Positions 9,793 to 18,085 of a DNA stretch of 64,000 bases are shown piece by piece. Source of the stretch: Parerythrobacter jejuensis. GTDB lineage: Bacteria; Pseudomonadota; Alphaproteobacteria; Sphingomonadales; Sphingomonadaceae. The notes beneath the pieces were generated by a model that ran no database searches, was not told the DNA's origin, and saw only the letters and a program-made list of their open reading frames with translations. How positions within the stretch are numbered: position 1 is the first letter of the stretch; each line of letters begins with the position of its first letter. The DNA lies in contig NZ_BAAAZF010000001.1 of assembly GCF_039536765.1 (NCBI RefSeq), positions 930,001-994,000 on the forward strand, written 5' to 3'. The translations under genes and the position numbers were made by a program.

Positions 9793-10332
9793 TCACCCCC
9801 CATTTTCGATGGTAACAGCTGGCAACTTCACACCAAGCTGTCGTGCGATTATCCCACCAAACCAAACCATCAATGCAGGTAGGAACCAAGACAGATCGGA
9901 CCGAATTTCGGGACCGGCATTTCCCTCTACAGGAACGCAAATTTTTGGAAGTGCTGCCATTCCCGATATCAGCTCATTATCGTTGGCAACACCAATCGAT
10001 ATCCATATGAGGAGAATAAGGGAAGCCAGTAGGCCAACAGCCGATCCATAGACGAAGAATCGCCAAAGCCAGACCTGTTCAGGTTTTTTCGCCACCAGTG
10101 CAAACCCGAAGGCCACAATTGTCATTATCACGCCAAGATAAGGACCACCCAAGCGAACACCAGAAACTATCAGTATTGAGCAGCGTCCAACAACTGAGCC
10201 TTCGTCAGCTTCGTAGAGTATTGCTTCCGCAAGAGTGAGCAATACCGTGAATAATGCGAGGGAAAGTGCAATCGCGGAAAATCTCGTCGCAGCGAGAAAG
10301 GTTTCTTGCTCTCGCCTTTGCCGAAAATCCAA
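9793..10332 (-). CDS. membrane protein of unknown function (four predicted TM segments)
   Basis: A 179-residue integral membrane protein I cannot assign. Hydrophobic segments lie at about residues 17-37, 60-80, 89-112 and 147-165, with a soluble loop between the last two carrying a lone Cys (KICVPVEGN). The TTG start at 10332 is backed by a strong GGGGAGAGG ribosome site. The stop overlaps the potential upstream start of the exported-protein gene that follows, so the two probably form one unit. A plausible upstream promoter reads TTGCAA and TAAATA with 17-base spacing on the minus strand (near 10365-10395). Like its neighbour it is A+T-richer than the surrounding genes. Confidence 0.6.
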   Translation of the reverse strand: MDFRQRREQETFLAATRFSAIALSLALFTVLLTLAEAILYEADEGSVVGRCSILIVSGVRLGGPYLGVIMTIVAFGFALVAKKPEQVWLWRFFVYGSAVGLLASLILLIWISIGVANDNELISGMAALPKICVPVEGNAGPEIRSDLSWFLPALMVWFGGIIARQLGVKLPAVTIENGG

Positions 10333-10574
10333 TACCCTCTCCCCATTCCGCGATTTATTTGAGTTGTATTTATATCAGCTTTCCACCTATTGCAATCACG
10401 ATGAATGTTACGCCGGACACCTGGGAACGGCTTTGTTAATTCTGGTGGATGCGAAGCATCATACAACTATACCCAGCAGGTTTCTGTAGTGCCATTCTCT
10501 GGTTGGCGGAGGCCGGTCGGTATTTGGAAGTTGCTCGCCGGTCCCTTGCGACACCTTGCGCAAACCTCGCAAGA

Positions 10575-11384
10575 CTAACCCGCCTCGGTCAAAAAGGCCA
10601 CCAGCCCCTTCATCTTCTTCTGGCGCCATTGCGGTAGCGGCGCGATCAGCCAGTAGGCGCGGCGGCCTTCGTCGGGGCCTTCAAGCGCCACGACTTTCCC
10701 GGCTTCGATCGATTCCTCGACCAGCAGGTATGGCAGGATCGCCTTGCCCAACCCGGCAACAGCGCTGCTCAGCGCTTGCCCGGCATTGCTGACCTGCACA
10801 GTCGGCTGCGCGCCCTCTGGTAAGGGAGCCCCGGGCCAGTCGATCCAGTCCAGCGTATCTGCCTTGTCGGCCAGTTCGGGCCTGGCCACAACGACACGGC
10901 GTGCAGGCGCCAGTTCCACCCCTTCCAACTCGCCGGGCCCATCCACCAGGCGGATCGCCACGTCCAGATTTGCCTCGGTGAAATCCGCATTCTCGTTTTC
11001 GACCAGCATGAAGCTGATGCCCGGATTGGCCTCGCGAAATGCCGCCAGCCGGGGCGCGAGCCACTGGGCATAGAATTCGCGCGGCGCAGCAATCGTGTAT
11101 CTGTCGCTCGCCTGCCCGGCCTGCATATTCTGCACGCTTTCCTCGAATTTGAGGAAGCCTTCGCGCAGGGGCGCAAGACCGGCACAACCCTCTTCGGTCA
11201 ATTCCAGTCCCTTGCTGGTGCGGCGGAACAGCACGGTGCCCAGATGATCCTCCAGCGCCCGGATCTGCTGCCCCACGGCAGCGGGCGTCACTGCCAGCTC
11301 GTCTGCCGCACGGGTAAAGGAAAGGTGCCGCGCTGCAGCGTCATAAACGCGCAAGGCGTTGAGGGGGAGATGGGTCCGCTTCAT
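10575..11384 (-). CDS. LysR family regulator, GcvA-like
   Basis: A 269-residue LysR-type transcription factor. The N-terminal winged HTH (about residues 1-63) reads LPLNALRVYDAAARHLSFTR then AADELAVTPAAVGQQIRALE, the GcvA/AmpR-style start. The effector-binding domain follows, with YTIAAPREFYAQWLAPRL. It is somewhat shorter than the usual 295-300 residues. The gene is on its own; downstream is a 240-base gap without a gene, upstream 89 bases to apaG. GcvA-like regulators usually control a neighbouring divergent gene, but none is present, so the target is unknown. Confidence 0.88.
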   Translation of the reverse strand: MKRTHLPLNALRVYDAAARHLSFTRAADELAVTPAAVGQQIRALEDHLGTVLFRRTSKGLELTEEGCAGLAPLREGFLKFEESVQNMQAGQASDRYTIAAPREFYAQWLAPRLAAFREANPGISFMLVENENADFTEANLDVAIRLVDGPGELEGVELAPARRVVVARPELADKADTLDWIDWPGAPLPEGAQPTVQVSNAGQALSSAVAGLGKAILPYLLVEESIEAGKVVALEGPDEGRRAYWLIAPLPQWRQKKMKGLVAFLTEAG

Positions 11385-11473
11385 GGTGCGGGGGATTTAG
11401 GGCGCAGTTGCGCGCCCTGCAACCGCCAAGGCGCAACTGCCCGATGGTGACGCAGAAACGGCGCGGGGTAAGC

Positions 11474-11875
11474 CTAACGTTCGGCGGTAGCCGGCGCAGC
11501 CAACGGAAAGAACGGAATGCGCACTTCCAGCGCGCTGCCATCTTCGCGGTGGAAGGTATAGAACCCCTCCATCGACCCATATGGCGTGGTCAGCGGGCAG
11601 CCCGAGACATAATCATGCGCCTGACCGGGTTGGAGCACGGGCTGTTCACCTACCACCCCGTCACCATCAACATGGTTCACCATCTCGCGCGCATCGGTGA
11701 TGCGCCAGTGGCGGCTGATCAATTGGACCCGCTCGTTCGAATGATTCTCGATCCGGATATGGTAGACCCAGAACCACTTGCCCGCATCCGGCTGGCTTTG
11801 CTCGGGCAGGAAATTGACCGCGACCCGAACAGTCAGGTCCTCGGTCGTGGCGGCATGCTGAAAAAGCTCTTTCAT
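11474..11875 (-). CDS. apaG: ApaG domain protein
   Basis: The 133-residue protein matches ApaG, a single fibronectin-like beta-sandwich domain once linked to Co2+/Mg2+ resistance; its molecular role is unsettled. Signature stretches are VYHIRIENHSNERVQLISRH followed by WRITDA, and PGQAHDYVSGCPLTTPYGSM leading into EGFYTF. The start MKELFQHAATTEDLTVRV fits the family; an in-frame ATG at 11914 would add 13 residues with no resemblance. The gene is monocistronic here, divergent from the pilus-associated operon that begins at 12060. Confidence 0.93.
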   Translation of the reverse strand: MKELFQHAATTEDLTVRVAVNFLPEQSQPDAGKWFWVYHIRIENHSNERVQLISRHWRITDAREMVNHVDGDGVVGEQPVLQPGQAHDYVSGCPLTTPYGSMEGFYTFHREDGSALEVRIPFFPLAAPATAER

Positions 11876-11965
11876 GGCGATTCGAGAGGGTAAGCTCTCC
11901 GCGCGAGGTCGCAAGAGGGACCTTTGGCTATTTTTCCACCGCCCGGAAAAGCGCGGGTTTCATGA

Positions 11966-11981
11966 CTAACGCCGGTTTAAC
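11966..11981 (+). promoter_or_regulatory. candidate CtrA box upstream of the tadG operon
   Basis: The sequence CTAA-N7-TTAAC at 11966-11981 matches the alphaproteobacterial CtrA consensus TTAA-N7-TTAAC with one mismatch. It lies 80-94 bases before the tadG start. CtrA controls pilus genes in Caulobacter; involvement here is inference. Confidence 0.4.
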
Positions 11982-12059
11982 TCCTGCTTTGCGAAACCTT
12001 AACCCGCGGGGCGCTATTCCCCTGTCCAATTCCCGCAATGCGCAAGCGGGGTAAAGGAA

Positions 12060-14054
12060 ATGGACAGAACTATGGGCAAACAGGGCTTCATTCAGAGCCT
12101 CTTGCGAGATCGCAAGGCGAACATGATGGCAATCGGCGCCGCTTCGGTCGTGCCGATGATCGGTGTGGTTGGCGGCGGCGTCGATGCCAGCCGCATGTAC
12201 CTGGCCCAGTCGCGCCTCCAGCAGGCCTGCGACTCGGCAACCTTGGCCGCGCGCAAGAAGCTGTCCGGATCCAGCGTTACCAACGGCAATATCCCGTCCG
12301 ACATTGTCGATACGGCGGATGATTTCTTCGATACCAACTTCCCGTCGGGGATGTATGGCACGACCAACGTCAACTACACGCTAAGCGCGGGTACCGCGAC
12401 GCGGATGGATGGGACGGCAAGCGCAGCCGTTCCGACGACGCTGATGAAAGTGTTCAACATTCCCACCGTCAGCATCAGCGCGACTTGCAGCGCAGAGCTG
12501 AACCTGCCCAATATCGACGTGATGCTGGTGCTCGACAATTCGGGATCGATGCGGGATGATCGTATTGCGACCCTGAAGACAGCAGTATTTTCTTTTTACG
12601 ACGACCTGATGGCGGCCAAGCCGGCCGGCACACGGGTGCGGATCGGCATGGTGCCCTATTCGAATACGGTGAATGTCGGCGAGCTGCTGCTGGATACGAC
12701 CAATGGCGGGAACACCGACTGGATGCGCAGCAGCGCGGTCTACCAATCGCGCGAGGCCGTTTTCGAAACGCGCATGACCGATCCCGGCAGCCCATTTATT
12801 CCCGGTGATCCCGGTGTCCCGGGCAGTCCGGAACGCGAAGAGCTCGTCAGCGACGAGCGCACCATTGTACCGCGTAACGACAATCAACTCGGCTCGAGCA
12901 ACAGCAACAAATATCGCTATAAAAATAATGCGAACGCCAACAGTCAGGGCTGGGACGATTGCCAGGATATGGCAGGAACCTACATGGTAGATGACCAGAA
13001 ATGGATCATCAGCGATATGGCATATATCCAGGGTTACTTCTCTGGGGGCAACAAGAACAAACGTGCCGCATGTGAAGCCCGGGTTCGCATATACAATATC
13101 ATTCCCGCGGTGGAAGAAATTCCAGGCACGCCCGATATCCCTGCGGTTCCGCCGACCTACGAAGATTTCTTCCTAGAGTATCATTACAAGCCGGTGACCT
13201 ACAACACGTCGCAGTTCCTGCTCGGCAATGTTGTGGCAACGCCGACCGGTATCGAAGGTGCCGACGTAAACAGTCGGGTCTGGAACGGCTGCATCGAAGA
13301 AGTGAAAACAGTGGCGTCGGCGACCTACGATCCGATTCCGACCGGCGCGCTGGATCTGGATATCGACATCGTGCCTGATCCGACCGATCCTGACACGCAA
13401 TGGGCCCCGCATTGGCCGGATGTCACTTTCGACCGCGAAGCCCCCGCCGAGGTGCGGACAACCGACGCGGATTTCGAAAACAACTACGAGTATGATTGTC
13501 CAGTCCGTTCCTACAAGTTGCAGGAATGGCCGATGACGGGGACGGTGCGCAACGCAGCGTTTACGACGGCTGTGAACGCCATGGTCGCCAGCGGCTACAC
13601 GATGCACGATATCGGCATGCTCTGGGCCGGGAGACTGCTGTCACCGGATGGCTTGTTTGCCGCCGACAATGCTGTTGCGCCCAACGGCGATCCGATCTCG
13701 CGCCACATCGTTTTCATGACTGACGGTCAAATGGAGCCTGGCCCCGACAGCTACCACGCTTACGGTGATTATGATGTCGAAGGCCGGATCAACGGCTTCG
13801 CCGCAGACGGCACCTGGAGCACGACCGATATTGGCGTGTTCCACAGTAAGCGTCTGGAGGCGATCTGCCAGATCATCAAGAACAAGAACATCACGATCTG
13901 GTCGGTTGCATTCGAACTCGATCACACCGACTACACACGCGAATGCGCCACTGGCGGGTCCGCGCGTGCATTCAAGGCGGACAACAACGCCCAGCTGATC
14001 GCCAAGTTCAAGGAAATCGCGACCTCCATCGCGGAGCTGCGCCTGACACAATGA
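12060..14054 (+). CDS. tadG: TadG-like pilus-associated protein with von Willebrand A domain
   Basis: A 664-residue envelope protein. Residues about 16-66 form the TadE/TadG-type N-terminal segment: a cytoplasmic RDRKANMMAIGAASVVPMIG helix anchor followed by VDASRMYLAQSRLQQACDSA. A VWA domain begins at about 150 with an intact MIDAS motif DNSGS at 159-163 (VMLVLDNSGSMRDDR). An Asn/Ser-rich insert and a short Pro-Gly stretch (PGDPGVPGSPERE) interrupt it. TadG proteins are accessory factors of Flp/tight-adherence pili. ATG 12060 directly abuts an AAAGGAA; ATG 12072 is an alternative. It overlaps the next gene by ATGA. Confidence 0.9.
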   Translation: MDRTMGKQGFIQSLLRDRKANMMAIGAASVVPMIGVVGGGVDASRMYLAQSRLQQACDSATLAARKKLSGSSVTNGNIPSDIVDTADDFFDTNFPSGMYGTTNVNYTLSAGTATRMDGTASAAVPTTLMKVFNIPTVSISATCSAELNLPNIDVMLVLDNSGSMRDDRIATLKTAVFSFYDDLMAAKPAGTRVRIGMVPYSNTVNVGELLLDTTNGGNTDWMRSSAVYQSREAVFETRMTDPGSPFIPGDPGVPGSPEREELVSDERTIVPRNDNQLGSSNSNKYRYKNNANANSQGWDDCQDMAGTYMVDDQKWIISDMAYIQGYFSGGNKNKRAACEARVRIYNIIPAVEEIPGTPDIPAVPPTYEDFFLEYHYKPVTYNTSQFLLGNVVATPTGIEGADVNSRVWNGCIEEVKTVASATYDPIPTGALDLDIDIVPDPTDPDTQWAPHWPDVTFDREAPAEVRTTDADFENNYEYDCPVRSYKLQEWPMTGTVRNAAFTTAVNAMVASGYTMHDIGMLWAGRLLSPDGLFAADNAVAPNGDPISRHIVFMTDGQMEPGPDSYHAYGDYDVEGRINGFAADGTWSTTDIGVFHSKRLEAICQIIKNKNITIWSVAFELDHTDYTRECATGGSARAFKADNNAQLIAKFKEIATSIAELRLTQ

Positions 14055-14659
14055 GCAAGCTCACCTCCCTCCTGCGCGATATTGCGCGCGACCAGACGGG
14101 CGTGACCGTGATCGAATTCGGCTATTGCATGCCGATCTTCGCGATCATGCTGATGGGCATGTTCGATGTCGGGTTCCAGATTTATGCCGGGTCAGTCCTG
14201 CAAGGGGCTGTCCAGGCAGCGGCGCGTGCCTCCACGCTGGAATCGGGTGGAACCAATGCGAACGCGCTGGACACGATGGTGACGGACCGCGTGCAGCAAG
14301 TGATTCCCGGGGCGACCTTGACGTTCACGCGCAAAAACTACGCCACCTTCTCGGATGTCGGGCTGGCGGAGGATTTCACCGATACCGTGGGCGCCGAAGA
14401 TGGCATCTGCAACAATGGCGAACCGTTCGAAGATCTGAACGGGAACGGCAATTGGGATGCTGATCGCGGGGCCGACGGGCTGGGCGGCGCGCGCGACGCG
14501 GTGCTCTATGGGGCCACCGCAACATTTGACCGGGTTTTCCCTTTCCACGAATTTGCCGGTATTCCGGCCCAGATCACGATCGACAGCTCGACTGTCCTGC
14601 GCAACCAGCCGTTCAATGAGCAGGGCAGCCGCGATCCTGTGATCGGAGCGTGCACATGA
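14051..14659 (+). CDS. TadE-like pseudopilin with acidic Asn/Asp loop
   Basis: A 202-residue TadE-type protein of the Flp pilus system. The N-terminal hydrophobic helix DQTGVTVIEFGYCMPIFAIM (about 14-33, extending to 43) contains the conserved Glu (E22) of TadE proteins. Further on, GEPFEDLNGNGNWDADRGAD looks like a calcium-binding Asp/Asn loop. The ATG overlaps the tadG stop (ATGA), which supports 14051 over the longer ORF start at 13943. A similar overlap joins it to the next gene, so the three are cotranslated. No pilin, prepilin peptidase or secretion ATPase is in the window. Confidence 0.88.
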   Translation: MSKLTSLLRDIARDQTGVTVIEFGYCMPIFAIMLMGMFDVGFQIYAGSVLQGAVQAAARASTLESGGTNANALDTMVTDRVQQVIPGATLTFTRKNYATFSDVGLAEDFTDTVGAEDGICNNGEPFEDLNGNGNWDADRGADGLGGARDAVLYGATATFDRVFPFHEFAGIPAQITIDSSTVLRNQPFNEQGSRDPVIGACT

Positions 14660-15366
14660 TCATGCAACACCTCGGCAAACTGGGCGCGATGATCCGCAAG
14701 TGGGACGCGCGCTGGTTTGACAATCGCGGTGTCGCGATGGTCGAGTTTGCCTTCATAGCCCCTGTTGTCCTGTTCATGGGCGTGGTCGGCATCGAACTTG
14801 CCAACATGGCTGTGGTCAATATGCGCATCAGCCAAGCCGCGATGCATATCGGGGACAACGCCTCGCGCATCGGTGATCGCAGTGCCCTGGCCACGATGAC
14901 CGTGTACGAAAGCGACATCAACGACATTCTGATCGGGGTCAGGATCCAGGCCGGCGTGCCGATCGACCTGTACGAGAACGGGCGCGTAATCCTCTCCAGC
15001 CTCGAGCGGAACAGCGATGACGGCCAGAAAATCGGCTGGCAGCGCTGCATGGGGCTGAAAAATGTCGCGTCATCCTATGGCACCGAAGGCACCGGCAACA
15101 CGGGTACAGCCTTTGCTGGAATGGGCGCATCCGGCTCGGAACTGAAAGCTGCAACGACCAGCGATGCGATCATGTTTGTTGAAATCGAATATGACTACCA
15201 GCCGCTGTTCGACAACCAGTGGACGCAGCCTTTCCTGCCCACCCCTGCGATCCGCAGCGAGGCCGCGTTCCATGTCCGTGGCAACCGTGATCTGTCAGGG
15301 GTGGCGCAGCGCGACCCCTCTTCGCCAGATCCGTCGGCAACCTGCAACAAATTCGAAAAGATCTAG
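14656..15366 (+). CDS. TadE-like pilus assembly protein
   Basis: A second TadE-type protein, 236 residues from the ATG at 14656, which overlaps the previous stop by ATGA; a GTG at 14650 is an alternative. The hydrophobic segment is NRGVAMVEFAFIAPVVLFMG (about 24-43), with the conserved Glu at position 30. The rest is a periplasmic domain with a single Cys near the middle (WQRCMGLKN) and one near the C-terminus (SATCNKFEKI). It is the third gene of the tadG operon; TadE proteins generally work in pairs or with TadG to anchor or regulate Flp fibres. Confidence 0.88.
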   Translation: MIMQHLGKLGAMIRKWDARWFDNRGVAMVEFAFIAPVVLFMGVVGIELANMAVVNMRISQAAMHIGDNASRIGDRSALATMTVYESDINDILIGVRIQAGVPIDLYENGRVILSSLERNSDDGQKIGWQRCMGLKNVASSYGTEGTGNTGTAFAGMGASGSELKAATTSDAIMFVEIEYDYQPLFDNQWTQPFLPTPAIRSEAAFHVRGNRDLSGVAQRDPSSPDPSATCNKFEKI

Positions 15367-15375
15367 GGCGCGACC

Positions 15376-15822
15376 ATGAAACCTTCCGTCGCCTTGCTCT
15401 TCGCGCTCGCTGTGCTGTTCCTTGTCTCCCAGATGGTGGGTGAGGACAGCCAGATTTCAGACATCGCCCAATTGGATGATGATCGCCTGCGCAGTGCCTC
15501 TGCAACGATAGGCAATATGGACGGCTTCACCGAGGAAGGCGATCTGGGCCTGTTGCCCAAGGAGAAAGAGACTGACCGGGCAAGCGATGACCGCGCGAAA
15601 GCCAAGAAGAAGGCCAAGCCCGGGCGCAACGCGCGCGCAGCGCAGCAGGCGGCCAACACCGGCTGGGCCGAGCAGGGCCAGTTCGGTTCGGGAACGGTGA
15701 TCCAGCCGTTTGACCCAAGCGGCACTGGCGCGGGTGGTGACGATGATGATGACGACGAAAGCGCCCCGGCAAGCAGCAAGCCACGGGTTGTGAAAGTGTC
15801 CGACGCGACGGAACCCGAGTAA
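15376..15822 (+). CDS. small exported charged protein at the end of the tad operon
   Basis: I do not recognise this 148-residue protein. It begins with a signal peptide or single membrane anchor (MKPSVALLFALAVLFLVSQM) followed by a low-complexity mature region: a Lys/Arg-rich stretch (RAKAKKKAKPGRNARAAQQ) around 73-91 and a run of six Asp residues (GGDDDDDDESAP) around 119-130. It starts nine bases after the previous stop, so it belongs to the same operon. The signal and charge segregation suggest an envelope-located accessory of the pilus genes, but no function can be assigned. It ends 25 bases from the convergent gdhA-like gene. Confidence 0.6.
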   Translation: MKPSVALLFALAVLFLVSQMVGEDSQISDIAQLDDDRLRSASATIGNMDGFTEEGDLGLLPKEKETDRASDDRAKAKKKAKPGRNARAAQQAANTGWAEQGQFGSGTVIQPFDPSGTGAGGDDDDDDESAPASSKPRVVKVSDATEPE

Positions 15823-15847
15823 GCCCGCCTATTCCAGGCGAGATGGC

Positions 15848-17119
15848 TCAGCCCTTGCCGAATTCCTCCACCGTTCCCGCTGCCGATACTGCGGCGCAGA
15901 TCCTCTTCAACGCAACGCCATAGGCCGCAGTTCTCATATCAAGGCCGGATTGGTCCATCAGATCGCGTACAGCCTGAGCCGCATCCTGCATCTTGTCTTC
16001 CAGATAGTCCGCCACCTCGTCATCTTTCCAGCCCAAGCCGGTGCGGCCCTGCACCCATTCGGCGTGACTGATCGTCACCCCTCCGCCATTGGCGAGAATA
16101 TCGGGAACCACGTCGATCCCTGCATCACGCAGAGGCTCGTCAGCCTCGGGCAGGATCGGGCGATTGGCGATTTCGACGATCGCCTTGCAGGCAAGCTTTT
16201 CGACATCGTCCGCGTCACCGATCACACCGCCCAGGGCCGCCAGCACCAGCACGTCGCAATCCTGTTCGATTATTGCCGCGCCATCATCGGAGGTTTCGAC
16301 CCCGTCGCCCGAGAAGGACGTGACCGAGCCTTCTTTCTCCTTGGCTTCGATCAAAGCATCTATGTCGAGCCCGTCTTTATGACGGACAAGGCCCGAACTG
16401 TCTGAGACAGCGACGATTGTGTGCCCGTTCTCAACCGCTGCCTTCGCGAACCAGGTGCCGGCATTGCCGAAACCCTGCAACGCAATGGAGAGCCCGCCGT
16501 CGCCGTCGAATCCGAGGCTGTCGCGCACGGCCTCCAGCGCGATCATGCCCCCACGCCCGGTGGCCGGGGTGCGACCGGGAATGCCGCCCAGCGCAACGGG
16601 CTTGCCAGTAAAAGAGTTGGGCTCGATCGAGCCGCTCAAATGACCATATTCGTCGACCATCCATGCCATCTCCCGCTCACCGGTGGCGACATCAGGCGCC
16701 GGCACATCACGATTGGGCGAGACAATCCGCGCAAAGGCCCGGACCCAGCCGCGCGCGACACGCTCTGTCTCCATCGTCGACAATTCGCGTGAATCGACCT
16801 GTACCCCGCCTTTGCCGCCCCCGAAGGGCAGGCCCATCAGTGCACACTTCATCGTCATGAGAAAGGCCAGGGTCTGAACCTCGTCCTGATTGACGGTTTC
16901 ATGGAAGCGTATCCCGCCTTTCGTCGGGCCGAGAGTCGCGTCATAGCGGCACCGCCAAGCTTTCAGCTGTGTCAGGCTGCCATCGTCACGCCGCAATGGA
17001 ATCGATGCGGCCAGCGTTTCGGTCGGATAATCCAGCCGCTCCACCAATTCGTCGGTCAGATCGAGATTTTCAGCCGCCCGGTGCATCCGTGTGCGTGCGG
17101 CACTTAACATATCGCCCAT
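15848..17119 (-). CDS. gdhA: Glu/Leu/Phe/Val family dehydrogenase (glutamate dehydrogenase)
   Basis: A 423-residue amino-acid dehydrogenase, probably interconverting glutamate and 2-oxoglutarate. The glycine-rich substrate region LGPTKGGIRFHETVNQDEV, the catalytic-lysine stretch MTMKCALMGLPFGGGKGGV, and the Rossmann motif LQGFGNAGTWFA are all present. The C-terminus has the ANGGGVTISHAEWVQ stretch typical of NAD-linked enzymes. The start MGDMLSAARTRM at 17119 has an AAAAGGAGCG ribosome site; the 17200 start adds residues without family resemblance. Not in an operon; cofactor preference cannot be read reliably from the sequence alone. Confidence 0.92.
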   Translation of the reverse strand: MGDMLSAARTRMHRAAENLDLTDELVERLDYPTETLAASIPLRRDDGSLTQLKAWRCRYDATLGPTKGGIRFHETVNQDEVQTLAFLMTMKCALMGLPFGGGKGGVQVDSRELSTMETERVARGWVRAFARIVSPNRDVPAPDVATGEREMAWMVDEYGHLSGSIEPNSFTGKPVALGGIPGRTPATGRGGMIALEAVRDSLGFDGDGGLSIALQGFGNAGTWFAKAAVENGHTIVAVSDSSGLVRHKDGLDIDALIEAKEKEGSVTSFSGDGVETSDDGAAIIEQDCDVLVLAALGGVIGDADDVEKLACKAIVEIANRPILPEADEPLRDAGIDVVPDILANGGGVTISHAEWVQGRTGLGWKDDEVADYLEDKMQDAAQAVRDLMDQSGLDMRTAAYGVALKRICAAVSAAGTVEEFGKG

Positions 17120-17255
17120 AATCGCTCCTTTTGCAAAACAAGCGAGCGAGACGCGGATTGGTTTCGAAATTCCTGAAGCAGCAAAAAGCCCAGCCAGCAC
17201 CCGAGGATATTATGGTTAGTTTCGGGTAAACCGCAGATTCTTAAGGCACGTTAAG

Positions 17256-17387
17256 ATGTCCGGGCCGAAAAGAGCATCGAAGGAGCCGCCCGGTACCCCC
17301 GAAATCCCAAGGCTCCTTGTGGCGGCATATTTGCCGCATCTTGCCAGAATTGCCGCGCGTATCCGGCGCGTCATTGGCAGGTCGTGA
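17256..17387 (+). CDS. possible small basic peptide
   Basis: A 43-codon ORF in the 350-base gap between gdhA and the isomerase gene. It starts MSGPKRASKEPPGG and has a basic amphipathic C-terminal helix (YLPHLARIAARIRRVIGRS). An AAGG lies about ten bases upstream, and TTAAGGCACGTTAA immediately precedes the start. No homologue is recalled and the opposite strand is also open, so coding status is uncertain. Confidence 0.3.
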   Translation: MSGPKRASKEPPGTPEIPRLLVAAYLPHLARIAARIRRVIGRS

Positions 17388-17471
17388 AAACGGTGCGGAC
17401 CCGGTGGTCCGATCTCCTGGTCCTTGAATGGTCCCGGCTCCGCACCCTTCACGCCGCCGGGCACCCCGCGA

Positions 17472-18074
17472 TCAGCCTTCCGTCAACATCTCTTCCATCT
17501 GGCCGAGGCGTTCTTTGCCGAAGAACATCTCGTTGCCGATGAAAAATGTCGGGATTCCGAATGTGCCGCGATCGACCGCGTTCTGGGTGTTGTCCATCAA
17601 TTGCTGCTTGATTGCCGGGTCCTGGGTCTTGGCGAACAGCTCCTGCCCGTCGAATCCAGCCGCAGACAAGGCCGCGCCCAACGCGGCAGGATCATCCACC
17701 GCGACGCCTTCTTCCCACAGGGCAGGCAATAGCGCATCGGCCAGGCGGATCCGTTCTTCCCCTTCCACCGCCAACAACATGCGCAAGAGGTTGACCGAAT
17801 TGAACGGGAATTGGGGATGCATCTGGAATTTGTCGAAGCCGTGCTTCGCGATCCAGCGCTGCATTTCGAGCATCGCATACTCGACTTTGCCCTTCACATC
17901 CTTGTCGCGGATCATCGGCGGGGCATTGCCGGTCAACTTGTGCATCCCTCCCAGAAACGCTGGCGTGATCTCCAGCTGCGCACCAGTCCGCGCCACCATG
18001 TCGCGCAGTGGCTGCCACACGAGATAGCCATTCGGGCTGACAAAATCGAAAATGAACTCGACGGTCTTGGTCAT
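17472..18074 (-). CDS. 2-hydroxychromene-2-carboxylate isomerase family (DsbA-fold)
   Basis: A 200-residue thioredoxin-superfamily protein of the kappa-GST / HCCA-isomerase type. The N-terminus TKTVEFIFDFVSPNGYLVWQ replaces the CxxC of DsbA by SPN, as in the isomerase family. The helical insertion and the cis-Pro strand TFGIPTFFIGNEMFFGKERL are present. Members isomerise glutathione-linked intermediates in naphthalene breakdown, but most genomic copies have unknown substrates. It starts 11 bases after the metZ stop, so the two are cotranscribed; no aromatic-degradation genes are nearby. The 18242 start was rejected because its first 56 residues are read through metZ. Confidence 0.85.
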   Translation of the reverse strand: MTKTVEFIFDFVSPNGYLVWQPLRDMVARTGAQLEITPAFLGGMHKLTGNAPPMIRDKDVKGKVEYAMLEMQRWIAKHGFDKFQMHPQFPFNSVNLLRMLLAVEGEERIRLADALLPALWEEGVAVDDPAALGAALSAAGFDGQELFAKTQDPAIKQQLMDNTQNAVDRGTFGIPTFFIGNEMFFGKERLGQMEEMLTEG

Positions 18075-18085
18075 GCTTGCCTCTC

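Noticed and set aside
10170-10466. Minus-strand ORF overlapping the four-TM protein start
   Set aside because: It overlaps, in another frame, a gene with a strong ribosome site and clear membrane segments.
15826-15840. Hairpin CGCCT-ATTCC-AGGCG between the charged protein and gdhA
   Set aside because: Only five base pairs and no T-tract; too weak to call a terminator.
17241-17254. CtrA box TTAA-N6-TTAA before the 17256 ORF
   Set aside because: Spacing is six, not seven, bases, so it does not fit the consensus.
17216-17464. Minus-strand ORF in the gdhA-isomerase gap
   Set aside because: No ribosome site or recognisable sequence; the opposite small ORF at 17256 is the slightly better candidate.
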